A stretch of DNA of 64,000 nucleotides, from assembly GCF_000308815.1 (NCBI RefSeq), contig NZ_BAFX01000080.1, positions 1 to 64,000 on the forward strand. Direction: 5' to 3'. How positions within the stretch are numbered: the stretch's first letter is position 1; every line of letters starts with the position of its first letter. Shown piece by piece: positions 57,782 through 64,000 of the stretch. The notes below the pieces were generated by a model. The model made no database searches and had not been told where the DNA came from. It saw only the letters and a program-made list of their open reading frames with translations. Source of the stretch: Nocardia concava NBRC 100430. GTDB lineage: Bacteria; Actinomycetota; Actinomycetes; Mycobacteriales; Mycobacteriaceae. Position numbers and translations under genes: made by a program.

Positions 57782-59218
57782 CTACACGTCGAAGTAGAGC
57801 TCGAATTCGTAGGGGTGGGGGCGGACATTGATCTCGGCGATCTCGTTGTCGCGCTTGATGCGGATCCAGGTGTCGATGAGGTCTTCGGTGAAAACCCCTC
57901 CCTGCGTGAGGTATTCGTGGTCGGCCTCGAGGCGGTTGATGACCTCCTCGAGGCTGCCGGGGGTCTGGGTGACCTCGGCGCTCTCCTCCGGGGTGAGCTC
58001 GTAGAGGTCCTTGTCCACGGGCAGCGCGGGCTCGATCTTGTTGGTGATGCCGTCGAGCCCGGCCATCATCATGGCCGCGAAGGACAGGTACGGGTTGCCC
58101 GAGGAGTCGGGGCAGCGGAATTCCAGGCGCTTGGCACTCGCGCTGGTGCCGGTGACCGGAATGCGTACGGCGGCAGAGCGATTGCGCTGGCTGTACACCA
58201 GATTCACGGGCGCCTCGTAGCCGGGCACGAGGCGCTTGTAGGAGTTGACGGTCGGGTTGGTGAACGCCAGCAGGGACGGCGCGTGGTGCAGTAGCCCGCC
58301 GATGTAGTGCCGCGCCAGATCCGACAGCCCCGCGTACCCGGCCTCGTCGTAGAACAGCGGTGAGCCGTCCTTCCACAGCGATTGGTGCACGTGCATGCCG
58401 GACCCGTTGTCGCCGAAGAGCGGTTTGGGCATGAAGGTGACGGTCTTGCCACCCTCCCACGCGGTGTTCTTGATGATGTACTTGTAGAGCATCAGATCGT
58501 CGGCGGCGGCGAGCAGCGTATTGAACTTGTAGTTGATCTCGGCCTGTCCCGCGGTACCGACCTCGTGATGGCCCTTCTCCAATTCGAATCCGGCGATCTG
58601 CAGATTGGTGCACATCCGATCGCGCAGGTCGACATCGGCGTCATAGGGCGCGACCGGGAAATAGCCGCCCTTGGGCCGCACCTTGTAGCCGCGGTTGGGT
58701 GTCCCGTCGGGATTGAACTTCGCGCCGGTATTCCAGTCCGCCGACGCCGAATCCACCTCGTAGAAGGCGCGATTCATGGTGGTGTCGTAGGAGACGGAAT
58801 CGAAAATATAGAACTCGGCCTCCGGACCGAAATACGCGGTGTCGGCAATACCGGTGGAGCGCAGATATTCCTCGGCCTTGCGGGCCACATTGCGGGGATC
58901 GCGGCTGTAGGCGGCGCGGGTGTGCGGGTCGTGGACGAAACAGTCGATATTGAGGGTCTTGGCGGTGCGGAAGGAATCCAGGCGCGCGGTACGCAGATCC
59001 GGCAGGAGGAGCATGTCGGATTCGTGGATGGCCTGGAAGCCGCGCACCGACGAGCCGTCGAAGGCGATGCCGTTGTCGACCAGATCCGGGCCGAACATGC
59101 CGGCCGGGATCGAGAAATGCTGTTGGATACCGGGGACGTCGCAGAATCGGATGTCGACGTATTCGACTTCCTCGGTGTTGATGTAGTCCTGTACTCCATT
59201 GGTGGTAGGGGTGATCAC
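57782..59218 (-). CDS. glnA: Type I glutamine synthetase
   Basis: A 478-residue enzyme making glutamine from glutamate, ammonia and ATP, forming a dodecamer. Active-site parts include DGSSVRGF, GPEAEFYIF, the metal-binding NGSGMHVHQSLW and RNRSAAVRIP. The adenylylation tyrosine region DKDLYELTPEE is present, so activity can be switched off by GlnE under nitrogen excess. The length equals M. tuberculosis GlnA1. GTG at 59218 is chosen because GGAG stands 8 nt upstream. Other GS paralogues may exist elsewhere. Confidence 0.94.
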   Translation of the reverse strand: MITPTTNGVQDYINTEEVEYVDIRFCDVPGIQQHFSIPAGMFGPDLVDNGIAFDGSSVRGFQAIHESDMLLLPDLRTARLDSFRTAKTLNIDCFVHDPHTRAAYSRDPRNVARKAEEYLRSTGIADTAYFGPEAEFYIFDSVSYDTTMNRAFYEVDSASADWNTGAKFNPDGTPNRGYKVRPKGGYFPVAPYDADVDLRDRMCTNLQIAGFELEKGHHEVGTAGQAEINYKFNTLLAAADDLMLYKYIIKNTAWEGGKTVTFMPKPLFGDNGSGMHVHQSLWKDGSPLFYDEAGYAGLSDLARHYIGGLLHHAPSLLAFTNPTVNSYKRLVPGYEAPVNLVYSQRNRSAAVRIPVTGTSASAKRLEFRCPDSSGNPYLSFAAMMMAGLDGITNKIEPALPVDKDLYELTPEESAEVTQTPGSLEEVINRLEADHEYLTQGGVFTEDLIDTWIRIKRDNEIAEINVRPHPYEFELYFDV

Positions 59219-59325
59219 CGCTCGCTCCTCGTGGCCGCGCACGCCTACCCGATCGGACGGCCCGGTCGGGGTCCGGCGGTCCTGTTCGTGCTAACACGAT
59301 ACGTCGCGTGCATACAGGGCGGACG

Positions 59326-59354
59326 CGAATGAGCTTGTGTATCAAGATCATTCG
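59326..59354. promoter_or_regulatory. 29-bp interrupted palindrome in the glnA | fadD interval
   Basis: Positions 59326-59337 and 59343-59354 pair at 11 of 12 positions around TGTAT; the outer 7 bp (CGAATGA and TCATTCG) and the inner CTTG/CAAG are exact. The site lies 108 bp before glnA and may be an operator for nitrogen control or for the acyl-CoA ligase. It does not show the GlnR GTnAC-n6-GnAAC spacing. Confidence 0.6.
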
Positions 59355-59428
59355 TTAATTTCCGCTCACCGCGACGCACCGCCCGCGGCCGCGGTGACCG
59401 CCGCATTCCGCCCCTCTCCCCCGCCTTT

Positions 59429-59510
59429 GTCACTGTGCACAAATCCGCCGAGGCAGATCTTCGCCATTGCCAGTAGTCCGGCCCGTCCTTTGTGCGGTCT
59501 GCTGTATTCC
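59429..59510 (+). promoter_or_regulatory. Conserved promoter element, copy A (before the acyl-CoA ligase)
   Basis: After one single-base gap this segment aligns without further gaps to 62594-62675. Shared blocks are TGCACAA, CTTCGCnATTGCCnGTAG and GTGCGGTnTGCTnnATTCCG at identical spacing. GCACAAA (59437) and TTTGTGC (59489) are inverted half-sites 52 bp apart. It ends at the start codon of the ligase. Confidence 0.75.
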
Positions 59511-61313
59511 GTGAGTTCTACACCGGCTGCGGGAACGACCCCGCGCACGATGGTCGAGGCCTTCCAGGCCAATGTGGCCCGCTATCCGGACGAGGTCGCG
59601 CTGCGCACGCTCGGCGGCGAGATCGCCATCACCTGGCGCGAGTACGGCGCGCGGGTGCGCGCGCTGGCGACCGGGCTGGCGGCGCTCGGCATCGGGCGCG
59701 GCGACACGGTCGCGCTGATGATGACCAACCGGCCCGAATTCCACCTGTGCGACACCGCGATTCTGCACACCGGGGCCACACCGTTCTCGGTGTACAACAC
59801 CAACCCGGTGGATCTGCTGGTCTACCAGTTCGGCAATGCCGGCAATAAGGCGATCATCTGCGAGCGCCAGTTCGCGCCGCAGGTGCTGGCCGCCGTCGAC
59901 AAGGCCGCGGCGCAAGGCGTCACGGTCGAGCATGTGATCTGCGTGGACGAGGCGCCAGAGGGGTGCGTCTCGCTCGCCGAGATCGAGGCGACCCAGCACG
60001 AGGGCTTCGATTTCGAATCCGCCTGGCGCGCGGTCGATCCCGAGGATCTGCTGACCATCGTCTACACCTCCGGCACCACCGGCCCGCCCAAGGGCGTCGA
60101 GCTCACGCACACCAACTTCCTCGAGAACGCCAAGGTGGTGGACGAATTCGGCGGCGGCTCCCCCGCCGACAAGGTGGTCTCCTACCTGCCCGACGCGCAC
60201 GCGGCAAATCGCTGGTTCGCGCACTACCTGTCGATGCTGACCGGCGGCCAGATCACCACCTGCCCGGACCTCAAGCAGGTGGCCTCCGCGCTCACCGAGG
60301 TGCATCCCACGGTGTTCCTGGGCGTGCCCCGGGTATGGGTGAAAGTCAAAGCGGCGCTGGAGGAACGCTTCGCCGCCGAGGCCAGCCCGGTCAAGCGCAG
60401 GCTCATCGCCTGGGCGATCGAGACCGGCCGGGCCCGGGCGCGCGCGGCCTCGGACGGACGTAGCCAGAACATCCTCGAGACGCTGCGGTTCCGGCTAGCG
60501 GATCGCTTGGTGCTCAACACCATTCGCACCCAGCTGGGCATGGATCAGATCCGCATCGCGGTGACCGGTTCCGCGCCGATCCCCAAGGACACCCATGAGT
60601 TCTTCCTGGGCCTGGGCCTGCCGTTGTGCGAGGGCTACGGCATGACCGAATGCACCGCCGGTGCGACCGTCGACCGTCCCGAACGCATCAAGATCGGCAC
60701 GGTCGGACGCCCGCTGCCCGGCGCGGAGGTCCGCATCGCCGACGACGGTGAGGTGCTGGTGCGCGGCAAGATGGTCATGCGCGGCTACCGCAACGCCCCC
60801 GACAAGACCGCCGAGACCATCGACAGCGACGGCTGGCTGCACACCGGCGATATCGGCGAACTCGATGCCGAGGGCTTCCTGAAGATCGTCGACCGCAAGA
60901 AGGAACTCATCATCAACGCGGCGGGCAAGAACATGTCGCCGACCAATATCGAGAACACGATCACCGAGAACACGCCGCTGGCGGGCACGGTGGTCGCGAT
61001 CGGCGAGGGCCGCTCCTACAACACCGCGCTGATCTGCCTGGATCCCGATCTGGCCGCCGCCTTCGCCGAGCGCCACCAGCTAACCGACCGGAGCATCGCG
61101 GCCCTGGCTCAGGACCCGCTGGTGCTGAAGTCCCTGCAAGAGGGCGTCGATGCCGCGAACGCCAAGCTCTCCCGGGTCGAGCAGATCAAGAAGTTCGCGG
61201 TCCTCCCGGACGTGTGGACCCCGGGCAGCGATAACCTCACGGCGACCGGAAAACTCAGGCGCAAACCGATAGCTACCAACTACGCCGCTACTATCGAGTC
61301 GCTGTACGGGTAG
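59511..61313 (+). CDS. Long-chain fatty-acid-CoA ligase (FadD-type, AMP-forming)
   Basis: A 600-residue acyl-CoA synthetase. It has the AMP-binding P-loop YTSGTTGPPKG (185-195), GYGMTECTAGAT, TGDIGELDAEGFLKIVDRKKELIINAAGKNMSP and the C-terminal catalytic lysine in TATGKLRRKP. These mark the long-chain FACL/FadD15-like group, which activates fatty acids for oxidation or lipid synthesis. GTG at 59511 gives a short N-terminus before TMVEAFQANV; no Shine-Dalgarno sequence is visible. A PucR regulator follows 11 nt downstream. Confidence 0.9.
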   Translation: MSSTPAAGTTPRTMVEAFQANVARYPDEVALRTLGGEIAITWREYGARVRALATGLAALGIGRGDTVALMMTNRPEFHLCDTAILHTGATPFSVYNTNPVDLLVYQFGNAGNKAIICERQFAPQVLAAVDKAAAQGVTVEHVICVDEAPEGCVSLAEIEATQHEGFDFESAWRAVDPEDLLTIVYTSGTTGPPKGVELTHTNFLENAKVVDEFGGGSPADKVVSYLPDAHAANRWFAHYLSMLTGGQITTCPDLKQVASALTEVHPTVFLGVPRVWVKVKAALEERFAAEASPVKRRLIAWAIETGRARARAASDGRSQNILETLRFRLADRLVLNTIRTQLGMDQIRIAVTGSAPIPKDTHEFFLGLGLPLCEGYGMTECTAGATVDRPERIKIGTVGRPLPGAEVRIADDGEVLVRGKMVMRGYRNAPDKTAETIDSDGWLHTGDIGELDAEGFLKIVDRKKELIINAAGKNMSPTNIENTITENTPLAGTVVAIGEGRSYNTALICLDPDLAAAFAERHQLTDRSIAALAQDPLVLKSLQEGVDAANAKLSRVEQIKKFAVLPDVWTPGSDNLTATGKLRRKPIATNYAATIESLYG

Positions 61314-61324
61314 TAGGAGAGTTG

Positions 61325-62563
61325 ATGCACGCGCGATTGCGGGACCGAGCGCTCGAGGAGCTGTACCGGCGCGCGGTCGTGGCGCGCGAGGACATTCCGC
61401 AGGCCGTCGGGCCCTACCGCACGCTGCCCGAGCCGCTGGTCGCCAGCGGTTTCGAGCGCGGCACCAAGCTGAATGTGGATCTGTTCTTCGACTATCTGCG
61501 TACCGGGCGTGTGCCTTCGGTCGAGGACACCCACGAGCTGGTGCAGATCGCATTGAGCCGGGTGCGGGACGGGGAATCGCTCGAGGATGTGCTGGGCCGC
61601 TACAGCGTGGGGGCCGAATACATCTGGTCGCGGCTCAAGGAGACCGCCACCGAGCCGGAGCGGGAGTTGCTCAGCGACGCGGCGGTGCGGCTGCTGCAGT
61701 ACATCACCCTGCTGACCACCCGCATCGCCACCGCGTGCGTGCAGCGGGCGCACGATCCGCGCTGGGAGTTGCTCGAACGCCGCCGGGCCATTGCCGATGC
61801 GCTGCTGACCGGGCGCGATCCCATCGAATGGGCCGAGGAGCCCGCGATCGCGGTCCCGGACGCGTTCCTGCTGGCCGTGTTCCGGCTCGGGGCCACGCGC
61901 GGCACCGACACCAGTGAGCTGCGGCATCGTGTCGAGGCGATCCCGGGTGTGTTCCTGCGCCTGGACAGTGGCGGCTGGACCGCGCTGCTGCCGTTGCAGC
62001 CCGGTGACGACGGGACCGCGACCCTGGCCGGGCTCTCGGCGCGGCTGCCCTCGCACGGTCAGCTCGCGTCGCGGCCCGCACTTGGGCAGGCTGCACAACC
62101 GGCCGAGGCGCCGGCGTCGAGATCGGGCCCGCCCGCGCCGTTCTGGGTCGGGGTGGCCACGGCGGGTTCGCGGGCCGAGGTTCCGGCGGTGTTCGCCGAG
62201 GCGCGGATGCTCGCCGAACTCGGGCGCTGCCTGGATCGTCCGCACGCGGTGTGCCGTCGCCCGGACCTCATGTTCGAGTACACCGTCGCCGCGGGCGGTC
62301 CCGCGCGCATCGGGTTGGCGGCCGTGCTCGCACCCCTGGACTCGCAGCCCTTGCTGGCCGAGACCTTGGAGGTGTTCGTGGACACCGGGTTCAATCAGCT
62401 GGCCACCGCGCGACTGCTGAACATCCACCGCAATACGGTCACCTACCGGTTGGCGCGGGTGCACGAGCTCACCGGCCTGGATCCGCATCGCCCGACCGAT
62501 GCCATGACGCTGTCCGCGGCCCGCATTGCCCGGCGCCTCGAATCCGCGTCGTTCGCACCGTAA
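61325..62563 (+). CDS. PucR/CdaR-type helix-turn-helix regulator
   Basis: A 412-residue regulator. An N-terminal RsbT/RbsR-like helical sensor (about 1-170) is followed by a GGDEF-like middle. The C-terminal PucR domain has ETLEVFVDTGFNQLATARLLNIHRNTVTYRLARVHELTGLD in parts, with the same NTVxYRL recognition helix as the PucR protein at 7237. TAGGAG precedes the ATG. It is co-transcribed with the acyl-CoA ligase. The duplicated promoter element before the ligase and before the esterase makes it a good candidate for binding both. Confidence 0.88.
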   Translation: MHARLRDRALEELYRRAVVAREDIPQAVGPYRTLPEPLVASGFERGTKLNVDLFFDYLRTGRVPSVEDTHELVQIALSRVRDGESLEDVLGRYSVGAEYIWSRLKETATEPERELLSDAAVRLLQYITLLTTRIATACVQRAHDPRWELLERRRAIADALLTGRDPIEWAEEPAIAVPDAFLLAVFRLGATRGTDTSELRHRVEAIPGVFLRLDSGGWTALLPLQPGDDGTATLAGLSARLPSHGQLASRPALGQAAQPAEAPASRSGPPAPFWVGVATAGSRAEVPAVFAEARMLAELGRCLDRPHAVCRRPDLMFEYTVAAGGPARIGLAAVLAPLDSQPLLAETLEVFVDTGFNQLATARLLNIHRNTVTYRLARVHELTGLDPHRPTDAMTLSAARIARRLESASFAP

Positions 62564-62593
62564 TTCGGCGTATCCGACGCCCCGGCGTCCTTG

Positions 62594-62675
62594 GTCACTT
62601 GCACAATGACGCGTCGCGTAGTCTTCGCGATTGCCGGTAGCGACGCGCGGGCGCTGTGCGGTGTGCTCGATTCCG
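62594..62675 (+). promoter_or_regulatory. Conserved promoter element, copy B (before the CocE/NonD esterase)
   Basis: This is the second copy of the element at 59429. TGCACAA, CTTCGCnATTGCCnGTAG and GTGCGGTnTGCTnnATTCCG recur with the same 16- and 15-nt spacers, although the spacers themselves have diverged. It lies 74 nt before the esterase start, in the gap behind the PucR gene. Confidence 0.75.
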
Positions 62676-62748
62676 ACGACGAGGTCGTGCGGTCCGCTGC
62701 ATTCGCGGCGGCGCGCTGCGGCCTCCCTACATCCGCAGAGGTAGATCG

Positions 62749-64000
62749 TTGAGTAGCACCTTCCGGCCGCGCCGGTGCCGTCTGGCGCCGTGGGCCGTGG
62801 CCGGTTTCTCCGTCCTGGCCATGACCGTCACGTCCACCACGCCCGCGGGGGCCGCGCCCGTCATCGGCCCGGTGCCGAACGCGCCCGCCAATTTCGGGCT
62901 GCCGTCGGATTATCAGCCGACTCCGGCACCGTACGGCGTGGGTTATCAACTGGGACAGATCGTTCCGATGTCCGACGGCGCGCAGTTGCAGGCCGAGGTG
63001 CGGTATCCGACCGATCCGGCGACCGGGCAGCGGGCCGCGGGCGAGTTCCCGGTGATCGTCAACTTCACCACCTACGGCGCGGTCACCAGTGCCCTGACGG
63101 CTGCTATCACCAGCGTCATCGACGAACTGCACATCCCGCTGCCGGATCAGTTGAAGGACGCCCGCCGCGTCATCAATCAGGCGACGTCCATGCAGGACAT
63201 GCTGGTGCGCCACGGCTACATCGAGGTGACCGCGGATGTGCGCGGCACCGGCGGGTCGACCGGCGCGTGGAGTCCGGCGTCCAAGCAGGACGGCAAGGAC
63301 GGTGCCGAGCTGGTGGATTGGGCGGCCAAGCTGCCCGGTTCCAATGGCAAGGTCGGCATGTACGGCTATTCCTTCCCGGGACTGTCGGCCATGCGGACCG
63401 CCGAAACCGTGGGCCCGGATTCGCCATTGAAGGCGATCGTGCCGTTCGCGGTGCCCAACAACATCTTCGACGAGGTGCTCAACCACGACGGCATGATGAG
63501 TCCGCTGCTGCTGACCGTCATCTCGCTGATGGTCCCGTACCTGAGCCTGATCGGGCCGTTCCTGAGCGCGGTGGTTTCACCGCAGCAGTTCCTGAAATCG
63601 CTCGGCGATCACCTGATGGCGCTGGTCGGCCCCGACACCAGCACGGTGAAGCTGCTGTTCGACGCCTACACCGGCGGCGCGACCGCGTACGACAATTCCT
63701 GGTGGCAGGACCGGCGTTTCGAGACCGACCTGCACAATCTGGTGGACAACGGGATCGCCATGTACCAGGTCGACGGCTGGTGGGACCTGTATCAGGAAGG
63801 CGCGGTGCGCAATTACGCGCAGCTGCAGAACCTGGCGGCCGGACGGGATCAGTTCGCGCCGATGGCCGCGGATCAGAAGGCCGACGGGCGGTACCAATTG
63901 CTCATGGGCCCTTGGTATCACGTGGGATTGGGTCTGGGCCCCGGGTCGCGGATGGATACCGACCTGGTCACCCTGGCGTGGTTCGACCGGTGGCTCAAGG
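62749..64000 (+). CDS. Secreted CocE/NonD-family hydrolase (partial, C-terminus outside window)
   Basis: 417 codons are visible. TTG at 62749 begins a signal peptide (RPRRCRLAPWAVAGFSVLAM, cleavage near TPAGAA at about 34). The mature alpha/beta hydrolase has the X-Pro dipeptidyl-peptidase/CocE pattern: ADVRGTGGSTGAW, the nucleophile elbow YGYSFPGLS with the catalytic Ser, and WYHVG near the edge. These exported enzymes cleave esters or acyl groups; the substrate here is not known. Copy B of the promoter element stands upstream. The gene continues past position 64000. Confidence 0.82.
   Translation, partial: MSSTFRPRRCRLAPWAVAGFSVLAMTVTSTTPAGAAPVIGPVPNAPANFGLPSDYQPTPAPYGVGYQLGQIVPMSDGAQLQAEVRYPTDPATGQRAAGEFPVIVNFTTYGAVTSALTAAITSVIDELHIPLPDQLKDARRVINQATSMQDMLVRHGYIEVTADVRGTGGSTGAWSPASKQDGKDGAELVDWAAKLPGSNGKVGMYGYSFPGLSAMRTAETVGPDSPLKAIVPFAVPNNIFDEVLNHDGMMSPLLLTVISLMVPYLSLIGPFLSAVVSPQQFLKSLGDHLMALVGPDTSTVKLLFDAYTGGATAYDNSWWQDRRFETDLHNLVDNGIAMYQVDGWWDLYQEGAVRNYAQLQNLAAGRDQFAPMAADQKADGRYQLLMGPWYHVGLGLGPGSRMDTDLVTLAWFDRWLK

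Overview
The window is a 64-kb piece of a high-GC actinobacterial chromosome, almost certainly a mycolic-acid-containing Mycobacteriales species close to Nocardia or Rhodococcus. The main evidence is a complete Pup-proteasome locus (dop, pup, prcB, prcA, pafA, pafB, pafC) followed by tatA, tatC and helY in the order known from Mycobacterium tuberculosis. A fused HadA/HadB-type dehydratase, a ChoD-like cholesterol oxidase, a DprE2-like reductase next to cobL, F420-type enzymes and many TetR regulators agree with this. I saw no tRNA, rRNA, transposase, prophage or CRISPR array, so this looks like ordinary chromosome with accessory metabolic islands.

Layout. 0-2.7 kb: an SsuA-like lipoprotein (cut by the window edge) and a DszB-like desulfinase, divergent from an IclR regulator with a perfect 27-bp palindrome at its start. 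2.7-7.3 kb: an ABC1/AarF kinase-like protein, TetR, a secreted lipase and fused HadAB. 7.2-16.9 kb: a PucR regulator, ChoD-like oxidase, epoxide-hydrolase-like protein, a TIGR01777 protein, an overlapping MerR/XRE pair, a secreted beta-propeller protein and an AI-2E-family permease. 17-21.2 kb: a TetR-controlled Rieske oxygenase/reductase pair and two SMR transporters divergent from MarR. 21.2-27.4 kb: a hydrolase, deazaflavin-type and FMN-split-barrel proteins, cobL with its SDR partner, an Rv2074-like protein and a serine hydrolase.

27.4-45.3 kb is the conserved core: a PepE-like peptidase, dGTPase, 5'-3' exonuclease, two envelope proteins, helY, tatC, tatA, a ketopantoate-reductase-like gene and the paf/prc/pup/dop genes, nearly all on the minus strand. 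Overlapping stops and starts couple pup-prcB-prcA and pafB-pafC-reductase. Strong intrinsic terminators separate dop from pup and prcA from pafA. The proteasomal ATPase gene (mpa/arc) is not in the window.

45.5-64 kb: a DUF418 membrane protein, a TetR-controlled AurF-like diiron protein with a DUF4873 partner, a second TetR/deazaflavin-reductase pair with two clear operators, an ArsC-like protein, a VapBC-type module, an XRE regulator with two small enzymes, a HelD/HelR-type helicase that carries a rifamycin-associated element but is broken by a one-base frameshift, glutamine synthetase, an acyl-CoA ligase with a PucR regulator, and a partial CocE/NonD esterase. The last two transcription units share a conserved element of about 80 nt in front of their first genes.

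The strongest leads are the element-marked but frameshifted HelR gene (55.4-57.8 kb), the duplicated promoter element (59.4 and 62.6 kb), the DszB-like desulfinase with its active-site residues in place (0.8-1.8 kb), and the tandem repetition of the pafA gene end (40.2 kb). All gene calls come from reading the sequence and from remembered family features; no database search was run.
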